Shown: positions 1 through 8,397, numbered from the stretch's first letter. The stretch: DNA of 28,387 bases from JACCZX01 sp038216465 (GCA_038216465.1 JBBQQC010000032.1:1-28387); one strand, 5' to 3'. Notes: a model not told the origin generated them from the sequence alone. Numbers and translations are program-made.

Positions 1-40
1 TACGGGCAGATCCTGTACTGACACTGCTGAGCAGATATAG

Positions 41-117
41 TGGTCGGGGTGGAGAGATTCGAACTCCCGACATCCTGCTCCCAAAGCAGGCGCGCTACCA
101 GACTGCGCTACACCCCG
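41..117 (-). tRNA. tRNA-Pro (anticodon UGG), CCA encoded
   Basis: Read on the minus strand, the gene starts at 117 with a 7-bp acceptor stem (CGGGGTG pairing with CACCCCG), discriminator A, and a genomically encoded CCA at 43-41. The anticodon arm has stem CCTGC/GCAGG and loop TTTGGGA, giving anticodon TGG, so it is proline. The T arm carries GTTCGAATC. It lies 38 bp downstream of the phoR stop on the same strand. A possible -10 (TACTAT on the minus strand, 128-133) would start transcription a few bases before the mature 5' end, but no good -35 is visible, so its promoter is uncertain. Confidence 0.97.
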
Positions 118-155
118 AGGGCGGCAAATAGTAGCACCGCGATTTAGCGCTGAAC

Positions 156-1577
156 TCAGGCGGCCGCTGCCGCGGTGATACTTTGCGGAAGCAAGCGATC
201 AGTAGGCAGCACTGCGGCGAACGTGCTGCCACGACCGATTTCGGATTGCACCTCAAGATGCCCCCCGTGGCGCAGCAACACGTGCTTGACGATCGCGAGA
301 CCGAGTCCCGTGCCTCCAGTTTCCCGCGACCTGCTCTTGTCGACGCGATAGAACCGCTCGGTGATGCGCGGGATGTCTTCGGCCGCGATTCCCAGCCCGG
401 TGTCGGCAACCTCGAAGCGCCCGCCACTCGCGTCCTCGCGCCACGCCAGTGAAATTGCGCCTGCATCGGGTGTGTAGCGCACCGCATTTGAAACGAGGTT
501 GCCGAATGCGCTGCGCAGCTCTTCGCGGCTGCCTCGCACCAGGCCCGGAGTCAGTTCGACATCAATGCGGTGGCGGCCCAGAGACAACGCGCGCGCCTCG
601 TCCGCCACTTCGCTTACCAGCTCGCGCAAGTCAACCACTTCGTCCGCCACCGGCGTTTCACGCGATTCAAGCTGTGACAGCGTCAGCAGATCCTCCACCA
701 GCCGATGCATGCGCTGCGCCTGCTCATGCATCAACTGCAGATGGTGCTGGCGTGTCGTGCCACTAATCGTTGCGCCTCCGGTCGCTGTGCGCCCGCCCCC
801 CGCGGCGGCACGCGATGAGCTGGGAGCGGCCCTGCGCTCATCGCTATCCGACTGTGCGTCGATCAGCGTTTCGAGAAAGCCGTTGACTACCGTCAGCGGA
901 GTCCGCAGCTCGTGCGAAACGTTGGCAATGAAATCGCGCCGCACCGCGTCGACTCTTTCACGCTGTGTGATATCGCGCGTGATCAGGATCGAGCGCGCAA
1001 GCTCGAATTCGATCACGCGCACTTCGAGCGCCAGACCCGGGCGTGCCATCGGCTGAAAAATCAGCGCCTGATCGAAGCGGGCGGCGGTCATGTAGCCGAC
1101 GAACTCGGGATCGCGCACCAGATTCGTCACACGCAAACCCTGATCGGCGCGCAGCGAGATGCCCAAATGCTCTTCGGCCACCGGATTGCACCAGTCGATT
1201 TGCAGCGCGGCGTCGATCAGCAGAATGCCTTCAGGCAGAGCGCTGATCGTGCGGCGAAACCGTTCTTCGTTGTCTTGCAGCCGCCGTTCGTTCTGCTCGG
1301 TGGCGCGACGAGTCCGATACAGCCGAGCGAACACGTGGGTCCATACACCCCACCCGTTGGGAACGTCCTCCAGCTGCGGACTCTCCAGCCAGGTCGCGAG
1401 CAGGCTCGCGTAGCGCACGTGAATCAGCAGCAAACAGCCGAGCGCGGCCACTGCCACCCATAGCCCGGCCTGCGCGCCGAAAGCCAGGCCGATCACCGTT
1501 GATACCGCCGCCAGCCCCGCCAGCCGAACGAGAGCAGGACCGAGCAGAACGAGTTGACTACGCCATTGAACCGCCAT
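156..1577 (-). CDS. phoR: phosphate regulon sensor histidine kinase PhoR
   Basis: Inner-membrane sensor kinase that phosphorylates PhoB under phosphate limitation through contact with the Pst transporter and PhoU. The 473-residue product has two N-terminal membrane segments (about 8-52), a PAS domain (about 105-200), a HisKA dimerisation domain with the phospho-acceptor in SHELRTP (His222), and a HATPase_c domain with N box (around NLVSNAVRYTP, 360-370), G1 box (DTGLGI, 392-397) and G2 box (GGTGLGLA, 421-428). It starts 35 bp after the phoB stop. PhoR proteins I know are about 430 residues. The excess here is largely a run rich in Ala, Ser, Gly and Thr at about residues 242-274, between the two helices of the dimerisation hairpin. 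The C-terminus ends in a short alanine run. Assignment is firm from domain order plus operon context. Confidence 0.95.
   Translation of the reverse strand: MAVQWRSQLVLLGPALVRLAGLAAVSTVIGLAFGAQAGLWVAVAALGCLLLIHVRYASLLATWLESPQLEDVPNGWGVWTHVFARLYRTRRATEQNERRLQDNEERFRRTISALPEGILLIDAALQIDWCNPVAEEHLGISLRADQGLRVTNLVRDPEFVGYMTAARFDQALIFQPMARPGLALEVRVIEFELARSILITRDITQRERVDAVRRDFIANVSHELRTPLTVVNGFLETLIDAQSDSDERRAAPSSSRAAAGGGRTATGGATISGTTRQHHLQLMHEQAQRMHRLVEDLLTLSQLESRETPVADEVVDLRELVSEVADEARALSLGRHRIDVELTPGLVRGSREELRSAFGNLVSNAVRYTPDAGAISLAWREDASGGRFEVADTGLGIAAEDIPRITERFYRVDKSRSRETGGTGLGLAIVKHVLLRHGGHLEVQSEIGRGSTFAAVLPTDRLLPQSITAAAAA
756..854 (-). other. low-complexity insertion in the PhoR dimerisation hairpin
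   Basis: This in-frame stretch of phoR codes for about 33 residues (242-274) dominated by Ala, Ser, Gly, Thr and Arg. It lies after the His222 helix and before the second helix that starts near TTRQHHLQLM. In remembered PhoR sequences a turn of only a few residues joins these helices. Boundaries are approximate and rest on comparison from memory. Confidence 0.6.
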
Positions 1578-1612
1578 GCGAGAAGTCTAAGTCCGCATCT
1601 TGCCGCGCGACA

Positions 1613-2308
1613 CTATTCGGGCCGCAACGACAACCGGTAACCGAGGCCGCGCACGGTTTGCACCAGATGTTGAGCGTTAAATGCCGCCAGCGCCTTGCGC
1701 AGCCGCAGCACGTGCACGTCCACTGTGCGCTCTTCGATGAAGACGTGATCGCCCCACACGCTGTCCAGTAACTGGGTGCGCGAAAAAACCCGATCGGGAT
1801 GGCTGATCAGGAACTTGAGAAGTTTGAATTCGGCGAGGCCTATCTTGAGCGGCTGCTCGTTGACCGATATTTGATGAAGCGCCGGATCGAGTGCGAGCGG
1901 ACCATATTCGAGCGCTTCGCCACTGTGCTCCGGCGCGCGGCGCCTGAACACGGCGCGTATGCGAGCGATCAGCTCGCGCGGCGAAAACGGCTTGACCACA
2001 TAGTCGTCGGCACCGGTGTCGAGACCCACCACTTTATCGGCCTCGTTGCCCTTGGCCGTCAGCATGATCACCGGCACGACCCTCGTGCGTTCGTCCGCAC
2101 GCAAATCTTTCAGCAGTTCGATGCCCGACTTGTCGGGCAGCATCCAGTCGAGCAGCACCATATCCGGCAGCTCGCGATCAATCGCCCGCCGCGCCTCGCC
2201 GGCGGACTCCGCGCGCCGCACGGTGTAGCCCTGTGCGATGCAGGTGTAGGCGACCAGCTCCTGAATCGCCGGCTCATCCTCGATCACCAGAATCGAGGCT
2301 GCGGTCAT
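1613..2308 (-). CDS. phoB: phosphate regulon response regulator PhoB
   Basis: OmpR/PhoB-family transcription factor that binds Pho boxes once phosphorylated by PhoR. The 231-residue product has a receiver domain with the acidic pair Glu10/Asp11, phospho-acceptor Asp54 (in LLDWMLPD), Thr84 and Lys106. A C-terminal winged helix follows from about 130, with the recognition region near RTVDVHVLRLRKAL and the terminal TVRGLGYRL. I chose the ATG at 2308 because GAGG lies six bases upstream and the protein then begins directly with the receiver (MTAASILVIEDEP). An in-frame start at 2347 would overlap phoU and add 13 unusual residues. The gene follows phoU by 19 bp, consistent with one pst-pho transcript. 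Length matches the family (about 230). Confidence 0.95.
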   Translation of the reverse strand: MTAASILVIEDEPAIQELVAYTCIAQGYTVRRAESAGEARRAIDRELPDMVLLDWMLPDKSGIELLKDLRADERTRVVPVIMLTAKGNEADKVVGLDTGADDYVVKPFSPRELIARIRAVFRRRAPEHSGEALEYGPLALDPALHQISVNEQPLKIGLAEFKLLKFLISHPDRVFSRTQLLDSVWGDHVFIEERTVDVHVLRLRKALAAFNAQHLVQTVRGLGYRLSLRPE

Positions 2309-2327
2309 CGCTGCCTCGTCACGCAGC

Positions 2328-3047
2328 TCACGTGCGCGACACCGCACGCTCGATTTCCTCCAGCGACTGATGACGCGCGTCCCAGCCTTGCGCGATGAAG
2401 ATCACGTGTTCGGCCACATTCTTCGCGTGATCACCGATGCGCTCGATCGCCTTGGCAACCCACACGCAGTCCAGCGACGCCGAAATGGTGCGCGGATCTT
2501 CCATCATGAACGTGATCAGCTGCCGAAGTACGGCGCGAAAGCGATCGTCGATGCCGAGATCGTCCTTGATGATCGACGCCGCCGCCACCGAATCCATGCG
2601 TGCGAACGCGTCCAGCGTACGGCGCAGCATCGACGCCGCCACCTCTCCCGATGCCTTGATGTCGGGAATGCGATTAAGCCGTGACTGATCGCTCTTCTCG
2701 TGCAGCCATTTGACTGCACGCGCGATCTTGCTCGCCTCGTCACCGATGCGTTCCAGATCGGTGATCACCTTCGCAATTCCGGTCACCATGCGCAGATCGC
2801 CTGCGGTCGGCTGGCGGCGCGCGATGACGTAGTTGACCATCTGATCGACGTCGATCTCGAGCTCGTTGACGCGGCGATCGGCGTCGATCGCCTGCTGTGC
2901 CAGCTGCAAATTGACGGTTTCAAATGCGTCGAGCGCGGTGCGCACCTGCGATTCCACCAGGCCGCCCATCTGCAGGACGCGCGAGCGTATCGCCTCCAGC
3001 TCTTCGTCATACTTCTTAATCGAATGTTCACCGATCAGCATTGCCAT
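2328..3047 (-). CDS. phoU: phosphate transport system regulatory protein PhoU
   Basis: Cytoplasmic, all-helical negative regulator linking the Pst transporter to PhoR and limiting phosphate uptake. The 239-residue product shows the two repeated three-helix PhoU domains. Acidic metal-site motifs are visible in ERIGDEASKIA in the first half and in AIERIGDHAKNVAEHVI near the C-terminus. It sits 29 bp after pstB and just before phoB. The start could be the ATG at 3047 or the one at 3041: AGGGA lies six bases before the latter and only two before the former, so the downstream ATG may be used, removing two residues. Length is typical. Confidence 0.95.
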   Translation of the reverse strand: MAMLIGEHSIKKYDEELEAIRSRVLQMGGLVESQVRTALDAFETVNLQLAQQAIDADRRVNELEIDVDQMVNYVIARRQPTAGDLRMVTGIAKVITDLERIGDEASKIARAVKWLHEKSDQSRLNRIPDIKASGEVAASMLRRTLDAFARMDSVAAASIIKDDLGIDDRFRAVLRQLITFMMEDPRTISASLDCVWVAKAIERIGDHAKNVAEHVIFIAQGWDARHQSLEEIERAVSRT

Positions 3048-3076
3048 TCCCTGCCAGGCCCGACCAACGGGCGTTT

Positions 3077-3913
3077 TTATCCGAAGCGGCCGGTGATGTA
3101 GTCCTCGGTTTCCTTGCGCTTCGGTTTGACGAAGATCTGATCGGTCACGCCGAATTCGATCAAATCCCCAAGATACATATATGCCGTGTAATCCGACACG
3201 CGCGCGGCCTGCTGCAGATTGTGGGTGACGATGGCCACCGTGTAATCGGCCTTCAGCTCGTCGATCAGCTCCTCGATCTTCGCCGTCGAAATCGGGTCAA
3301 GCGCCGAACACGGCTCATCGAGCAGGATGACCTCCGGCTTGACCGCAATACCGCGCGCGATGCACAAGCGTTGCTGTTGACCCCCCGACAGACTGGTTCC
3401 GGACTGTGCGAGCTTTTCCTTTGCCTCGTTCCACAGCGCCGCTTTGCGCAACGCCCATTCCACTCGTTCGTCCATCGCGGAACGTGAAAGTTTCTCGAAC
3501 AACCGCACGCCGAACGCGATGTTGTCGTAGATCGACATCGGAAACGGCGTCGGCTTCTGAAAGATCATGCCGATCTTGGCGCGGATCAGCGCGACGTCGT
3601 CGCCGGATGTCAGAATATTCCGGCCGTCGACGTTGACCTCGCCCTCGGCGCGCTGATCTGGATACAACTCGTACATCCGGTTGAACACGCGCAGCAAGGT
3701 CGATTTACCGCACCCCGACGGGCCGATGAATGCAGTGACCTTTTTCTCGGCGACCTGTAGGTTGATGTTCTTCAGTGCCTGAAACTTGCCGTAGTAGAAA
3801 TTCAGATCACGCACATCCATCTTGGCGCGCTCGATCGTCGGCTTGCCGCTTGCGACCGGTGGTGCGCTCGGCGCCGGTAGTGCATGGCTCGCAATTGTTG
3901 TCGCACCTTCCAT
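3077..3913 (-). CDS. pstB: phosphate ABC transporter ATP-binding protein PstB
   Basis: Cytoplasmic ATPase that powers phosphate import through PstA and PstC. Visible motifs, in order: Walker A GPSGCGKST, Q-loop (MIFQKPTPFPMS), ABC signature LSGGQQQRLCIARG, Walker B VILLDEPCSALDP and switch histidine in VTHN. The PstB-type region IYDNIAFGVRL after the Q-loop separates it from other importer ATPases. The first 25 or so residues (Ala/Pro-rich) precede the conserved domain and are probably a disordered leader. It begins 5 bp after the pstA stop and is followed by phoU. The 278-residue length is near normal (about 260) plus the leader. Confidence 0.97.
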   Translation of the reverse strand: MEGATTIASHALPAPSAPPVASGKPTIERAKMDVRDLNFYYGKFQALKNINLQVAEKKVTAFIGPSGCGKSTLLRVFNRMYELYPDQRAEGEVNVDGRNILTSGDDVALIRAKIGMIFQKPTPFPMSIYDNIAFGVRLFEKLSRSAMDERVEWALRKAALWNEAKEKLAQSGTSLSGGQQQRLCIARGIAVKPEVILLDEPCSALDPISTAKIEELIDELKADYTVAIVTHNLQQAARVSDYTAYMYLGDLIEFGVTDQIFVKPKRKETEDYITGRFG

Positions 3914-3918
3914 CGTAA

Positions 3919-4797
3919 CTAGGCCTTGTGCCTAAAGGCCACCCGGGCCACTATATTTAGTGTCAGCACACCGATCGTTATCAAGAACACACCGGCCCAC
4001 GCCATTTGCTGCCAGTTAGAAAATGGACTCAGCGCAAACTTGAAGATAGTGACCGGCAAATTTGCCATTGGCTGCGACAAGTCCAGGCTGAAAAACTGAT
4101 TCGACAGTGCGGTGAACAGCAGTGGCGCTGTCTCACCCGCAATCCGCGCCAAGGCGAGCAAGACGCCGGTGACGACGCCGGCACGCGCCGCCTTTAGTGT
4201 GACTCGCATGATCATCACGCGCTTTGGCGAACCGAGCGCGAACGCCGCTTCGCGTAGTGAGTTCGGAATCAGCTGCAGCATGTTCTCTGTCGTACGGACC
4301 ACCACCGGAATGACGATCAGTGCCAACGCAATCACGCCCGCATACCCCGAATACGTCCGGCTCTGCGCGACCACGAGCGTGTACACGAACAGGCCGATCA
4401 CGATCGACGGCGCCGATAGCAGAATATCGTTCATGAACCGCGTTACGCGGCCAAGCCAGGTGCGCTGCCCATATTCGGCCAGATAGATCCCCGACAGAAT
4501 GCCGATCGGCGTGCCGACCGCGGTCGCCGACAGCACCATCACCAACGAACCGACGATCGCATTGGCCAACCCGCCACCTTCGGAATTTGGTGGCGGAGTC
4601 GATTCGGTAAACGTGGCGCCGTTGAGCCCCTGCACGCCGAGGATCAGCGTGTTCCACAGAATCCAGATCAGCCACACCAGACCGAAGGCCATCGCGGCCA
4701 GCGACAGACTCAACGCGACACGATTGATCAGCTTGCGTTTGCGGTGCAGCGGCAACCGGTAATCGCCACGCGTCTCAACCACGGGGGCGGCGTTCAT
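3919..4797 (-). CDS. pstA: phosphate ABC transporter permease PstA
   Basis: One of the two inner-membrane subunits forming the phosphate channel. The 292-residue protein has an N-terminal cytoplasmic stretch, a first membrane helix at about 27-50, an extended periplasmic loop, then five more helices. The EAA loop is seen in the region NSLREAAFALGSPKRVMIMRV, where PstB docks. Its ATG overlaps the pstC stop by 4 bp (ATGA), so the two permeases are translationally coupled, and pstB follows after 5 bp. Typical length and topology for PstA. Confidence 0.96.
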   Translation of the reverse strand: MNAAPVVETRGDYRLPLHRKRKLINRVALSLSLAAMAFGLVWLIWILWNTLILGVQGLNGATFTESTPPPNSEGGGLANAIVGSLVMVLSATAVGTPIGILSGIYLAEYGQRTWLGRVTRFMNDILLSAPSIVIGLFVYTLVVAQSRTYSGYAGVIALALIVIPVVVRTTENMLQLIPNSLREAAFALGSPKRVMIMRVTLKAARAGVVTGVLLALARIAGETAPLLFTALSNQFFSLDLSQPMANLPVTIFKFALSPFSNWQQMAWAGVFLITIGVLTLNIVARVAFRHKA

Positions 4798-5798
4798 GCG
4801 CTGCTGCCCTCGTTGCGGCGCATCTGCGCAAGCAACAGCTTAGATAGCGACAACACGACGAAGGTGATGAAGAACAACACGAGGCCGAGATAAATCAACG
4901 ATGCCTCGTGCAGTCCCGGAGTGGCCTCCGCAAATTCGTTGGCGAGCGCCGACGTGATCGAATTGGCGGCCTGAAATAGCGACAGCGTGTCGAGCTGGTT
5001 GAAGTTGCCGATCATGAACGTCACCGCCATCGTTTCGCCCAGCGCGCGACCCAGGCCCAGCATGATGCCGCCGATTACACCCACTTTGGTGTAAGGCAGC
5101 ACCACTTTCCATACGACTTCCCACGTGGTCGAGCCGAGGCCATAGGCAGACTCTTTCAGCAGCGCCGGGGTTACTTCAAACACATCGCGCATCACCGCGG
5201 CAATGAACGGAATGATCATGATCGCCAGAATGATGCCCGCCGACAGGATCCCGATACCGACCGGCGGCCCTGAAAAAAGCGCGCCGACCCAGGGCACACC
5301 GCTGAACGCGGTCTGCAGTGGCCGCTGCACGTACTGCGCAAGAATCGGCGCAAACACGAACAATCCCCACATGCCGTAAACGATGGAAGGAATGGCGGCC
5401 AATAACTCTATCGCTGTGCCGAGCGGCCGCTTCAACCATTTCGGCGAAAGCTCCGTCAGAAACAACGCAATGCCGAAGCTGACCGGCACGGCAATGATCA
5501 GCGCGATGATCGACGTTGCGACCGTGCCGTAGATCATCACCAGCCCGCCGAACTTGTTCTGCACCGGGTCCCACTCGGCGGTCCATAGGAACGGCAAACC
5601 AAATTCGCGAATCGATGGCAAGGCGCCGACCACCAGTGACACAATGATTGCGATCAGCAGCGACAGCGTGACCACAGCTGCCAGGCGGGTCACATTGGCA
5701 AAGACTACGTCGCCGAATCGTCCTGACAGGCGCATCGGAAGCAGTTCAGCGGACCGCAGCACCTCAGGCGGCAGCCCAGTCGTCGCAATGGTGTTCAT
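4794..5798 (-). CDS. pstC: phosphate ABC transporter permease PstC
   Basis: Partner permease of PstA in the phosphate channel. I place the start at the ATG at 5798 (MNTIATTGLPPEV), giving 334 residues, the usual size for PstC. The frame stays open up to 5945, but that would overlap the pstS 3' end by nearly 100 bp and add a Ser/Arg-rich stretch unlike the family. Six membrane helices are apparent; the EAA loop is in the region TPALLKESAYGLGSTTWEVV. Only a weak GAG Shine-Dalgarno precedes the ATG. The 49-bp gap to pstS carries a strong hairpin, and the 3' end overlaps pstA by 4 bp. Confidence 0.94.
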   Translation of the reverse strand: MNTIATTGLPPEVLRSAELLPMRLSGRFGDVVFANVTRLAAVVTLSLLIAIIVSLVVGALPSIREFGLPFLWTAEWDPVQNKFGGLVMIYGTVATSIIALIIAVPVSFGIALFLTELSPKWLKRPLGTAIELLAAIPSIVYGMWGLFVFAPILAQYVQRPLQTAFSGVPWVGALFSGPPVGIGILSAGIILAIMIIPFIAAVMRDVFEVTPALLKESAYGLGSTTWEVVWKVVLPYTKVGVIGGIMLGLGRALGETMAVTFMIGNFNQLDTLSLFQAANSITSALANEFAEATPGLHEASLIYLGLVLFFITFVVLSLSKLLLAQMRRNEGSSA

Positions 5799-5813
5799 TA
5801 TCGACTCGGAGAA

Positions 5814-5837
5814 GCCGGCGTCACTTCTGACGCCGGC
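5814..5837 (-). promoter_or_regulatory. perfect hairpin between pstS and pstC
   Basis: The arms at 5814-5823 and 5828-5837 are exact complements (10 bp, mostly G-C: GCCGGCGTCA) around a four-base loop. There is no T-run after it, so it is not a standard terminator. It starts about 10 bp after the pstS stop and ends 15 bp before the pstC ATG. Hairpins in this position, between a binding-protein gene and its permease gene, commonly protect the upstream mRNA or reduce downstream expression. I infer that role here. Confidence 0.75.
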
Positions 5838-5847
5838 AACGATATCG

Positions 5848-6879
5848 TCAAAAGACCGATTTGCCTGAGCCGTCCGTAATCTTGCGCCATTGTGTGCGGA
5901 TGATGCTCTCGACTGCGTCAGGCATCGGCACATAGTCGAGCTCATCCGCCATCTTGTCCCCGTTGGTGTACGCCCAGTCGAAGAACTTCAGGACCGCGGT
6001 CGCCTGCTGCGGCTTGTCCTGCTTCAGGTGCATCATGATGAACGTAGCTCCGGTGATCGGCCACGCATCTTTGCCAGGCTGATCGGTCAGTACCTGGTTA
6101 AAGCTTTTCGCCCACTCGGCACTGGCGGCGGCCGATTTGAAGGTTGTATCGCTCGGCGCCACGAAATTACCGGCCTGATTTCGTAGTTGCACGTACGCCA
6201 TCTTGTTTTGCTTTGCGTAGGCGTATTCGACGTACCCGATCGAGTTCGGCAACCGCTGTACGAACGCGGACACGCCTTCGTTGCCTTTGCCGCCCGCACC
6301 CGCCGGCCAATTAACCGCTGTGCCTTCGCCGACCTTCGCCTTCCAGTCCGGACTGGTTCTCGACAAATAATTAGTGAACAAGAAGGTCGTTCCAGAACCG
6401 TCGGCGCGTCGCACCACAGCGATCGCCGCGTCGGGCAGCGGAACACCCGGATTTAGCGCCACGATCGCCGCGTCGTTCCACTTCGCGATCTTGCCGAGGT
6501 AGATGTCGCCGAGCACGGCACCGGTGAGCTTCAGTTGTCCCGGAGCGATACCCTTGATGTTAACCACCGGCACGACGCCGCCAATCACCGTCGGAAACTG
6601 AATCAACCCATCCTTCGCAAGCTCGGCGTCGGATAGCGGTGCATCGGATGCGCCGAAGTCAACCGTCTTGCCGCGAATCTGCCGCATCCCTGCGCCGGAG
6701 CCCACCGACTGATAGTTGATACGCACGCCCGTTGCTTTGTTGTAGGCGTCGGCCCATTTGGCGTAGACGGGTGCGGGGAAGGAGGCACCCGCGCCAGTAA
6801 CATCCTGGGCGCTGCAAGAGGTCGTGAAACCCGCCGCAACGGTGGCTGCAGCAAGCGATTTAAATAGCAAAGCTTTCAT
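5848..6879 (-). CDS. pstS: periplasmic phosphate-binding protein PstS
   Basis: High-affinity phosphate receptor delivering phosphate to PstCA. The 343-residue precursor has a signal peptide (Lys at 2 and 7, hydrophobic core about 8-18) with likely cleavage after SCSA (residue 24). A cysteine at 22 is present but the surrounding TTSC is a poor lipobox, so I favour signal peptidase I. The mature protein begins with the family hallmark TGAGASFPAPVY. Phosphate-binding elements include SVGSGAG, DFGASDAPL and RRADGSGTTFLFTNYL. It is first in the pst operon, preceded by a Pho box, and followed by a hairpin before pstC. Typical length. Confidence 0.97.
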   Translation of the reverse strand: MKALLFKSLAAATVAAGFTTSCSAQDVTGAGASFPAPVYAKWADAYNKATGVRINYQSVGSGAGMRQIRGKTVDFGASDAPLSDAELAKDGLIQFPTVIGGVVPVVNIKGIAPGQLKLTGAVLGDIYLGKIAKWNDAAIVALNPGVPLPDAAIAVVRRADGSGTTFLFTNYLSRTSPDWKAKVGEGTAVNWPAGAGGKGNEGVSAFVQRLPNSIGYVEYAYAKQNKMAYVQLRNQAGNFVAPSDTTFKSAAASAEWAKSFNQVLTDQPGKDAWPITGATFIMMHLKQDKPQQATAVLKFFDWAYTNGDKMADELDYVPMPDAVESIIRTQWRKITDGSGKSVF

Positions 6880-6918
6880 CGGATAGCCCCAGAAGAATTA
6901 CTGTCCGTCAACGCTCCA

Positions 6919-6952
6919 AGTCTAGGGAATGCGTGTGACAGACGCGTGACAC
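6919..6952 (-). promoter_or_regulatory. PhoB-dependent promoter (Pho box plus -10) for pstS
   Basis: On the minus strand GTGTCAC (6952-6946), a 4-base spacer GCGT, and CTGTCAC (6941-6935) form the direct repeat of a Pho box (consensus CTGTCAT-N4-CTGTCAT, 11-base period). Ten bases further lies TAGACT (6924-6919), four of six matches to the -10 hexamer. This is the spacing expected where PhoB replaces the -35 contact. Transcription should begin near 6912, giving a leader of about 33 bases before the pstS ATG. Confidence 0.85.
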
Positions 6953-7020
6953 GATCTGATCGACAGCGTGCTGCGGCCGAAGCGATGCGCGCACCGTCGG
7001 AGGCGCGGCTCTTCCTTCAG

Positions 7021-8397
7021 CTACTGCTGCGGAGCGCTTGAGTCGAGCGCCGGCCGAATGGTTGAGGCCAGCCGCTGAGCCATTGCTTCGGCAACCCCCG
7101 CTTCCGAAGCTTCGACCATCACACGCAGCACCGGCTCCGTTCCCGACGGCCGAATCAGCACCCGCCCGCGGCCGTTCAGCTCACGCTCGGCGTCTGAAAC
7201 GGCGCTGACGAGTGCGGCGTGCGAGCGCCACTCGAAGCCTCGCTCGACGGCCGCATTGACCAGCGCCTGCGGCATCAACACCAGATCTTCGGTCAACTGT
7301 GCGAGCGATTTGTTCTGCCGCCGCACTGCCGACAGCACCTGCAGCGCGCTGACGATGCCGTCACCGGTGGTATGGCAATCGAGACACAGCAGGTGACCTG
7401 AGCCCTCACCCCCATACAGCCAACCCTTTTCTTCCAGCAGCTCGAGCACGTAACGGTCGCCGACCTTGGCGCGCTCAAACGAAACGCCGAGTTCGCGCAG
7501 CCTGCGTTCGAGCGAATAGTTGGTCATCAATGTGCCGACCACGCCAGCCACCTTACTGTGGCGCATGCGCTCGCGCAAAATGATGTACAGCAACTCGTCG
7601 CCGTTATAAATCCGACCTTCGGCGTCGGCGATCAGCACGCGGTCGGCGTCGCCGTCGAGTGCAATTCCAAAATCGGCGCCGTTGGCGCGGACGGCGGAGG
7701 CCAGATGGGTTGCGTGTACCGCGCCAACACCGTCGTTGATGTTGAGGCCATTGGGGGCCGCACCGAGCGAGACGACCTCGGCGCCGAGTTCGTGAAACAC
7801 CGGCGGCGCGACGTGATACGCCGCACCGTGTGCACTGTCGACAACGATCTTCAGGCCCTTCAGATCCGCCTCATTCGCAAACGTGCGCTTGCAAAACTCG
7901 ATGTAGCGTCCGGCGGCATCGTCGAGGCGCCGGACTTTGCCGAGAAGTTTCGATTCGACGCAGTGCCAGGGCTGCTCGAGCTCGGTCTCGATCCGCTCCT
8001 CAACGGTATCGGACAGCTTCGTTCCGCGCGCCGAAAAAAACTTGATGCCATTGTCGGGAAACGGATTGTGCGAGGCGCTGATGACGATGCCGGCGTCGAG
8101 CCGCAGCGCGCGGGTCAGGTAAGCCACGCCCGGGGTCGGTAATGGACCACACAGAACCACGTCCACGCCGGCGCTCGACAGGCCGGCTTCCAGCGCGGCT
8201 TCAAGCATGTATCCCGAGATTCGAGTGTCCTTGCCGATCAACACGGTGGGATGCTGCGTGCCGGGCGCGCGGGTCGCCTGCAGAAGCGCCCGTCCGGTCG
8301 CCTGCCCCAGCCGCAATACGAATTCGGGCGTGATAGGTGCCTGGCCCACGGTGCCACGAACGCCATCGGTCCCGAAATACTTGCGTTGAGCGCTCAT
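7021..8397 (-). CDS. glmM: phosphoglucosamine mutase GlmM
   Basis: Converts glucosamine-6-phosphate to glucosamine-1-phosphate, on the cytoplasmic route to UDP-GlcNAc for peptidoglycan and LPS. The 458-residue protein carries KYFGTDGVRG at the N-terminus, the phosphoserine active site ISASHNPFPDNGIKF (Ser109), the metal-binding loop DGDADR, the sugar loop GEGSGHLL and the C-terminal phosphate loop RPSGTEPVLRVMVE. Together these distinguish GlmM from phosphomannomutase and phosphoglucomutase. Its ATG overlaps the folP stop by 4 bp (ATGA), so the two are coupled. Length is slightly above the usual 445-452. No clear terminator is visible between its stop and the pstS promoter. Confidence 0.97.
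   Translation of the reverse strand: MSAQRKYFGTDGVRGTVGQAPITPEFVLRLGQATGRALLQATRAPGTQHPTVLIGKDTRISGYMLEAALEAGLSSAGVDVVLCGPLPTPGVAYLTRALRLDAGIVISASHNPFPDNGIKFFSARGTKLSDTVEERIETELEQPWHCVESKLLGKVRRLDDAAGRYIEFCKRTFANEADLKGLKIVVDSAHGAAYHVAPPVFHELGAEVVSLGAAPNGLNINDGVGAVHATHLASAVRANGADFGIALDGDADRVLIADAEGRIYNGDELLYIILRERMRHSKVAGVVGTLMTNYSLERRLRELGVSFERAKVGDRYVLELLEEKGWLYGGEGSGHLLCLDCHTTGDGIVSALQVLSAVRRQNKSLAQLTEDLVLMPQALVNAAVERGFEWRSHAALVSAVSDAERELNGRGRVLIRPSGTEPVLRVMVEASEAGVAEAMAQRLASTIRPALDSSAPQQ

Noticed and set aside
1..40. Mobile-element attachment site beside tRNA-Pro
   Set aside because: No integrase, and no repeat of the tRNA 3' end is seen in the window; the region past the tRNA is only 40 bases, so nothing can be supported.
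5799..5945. Upstream extension of pstC into pstS
   Set aside because: It would overlap pstS by about 100 bp and add residues unlike PstC; the ATG at 5798 gives the usual length.
6880..7020. Terminator for glmM in the glmM-pstS gap
   Set aside because: Only short imperfect G-C-rich pairings without a T-run are visible; read-through into pst cannot be excluded.
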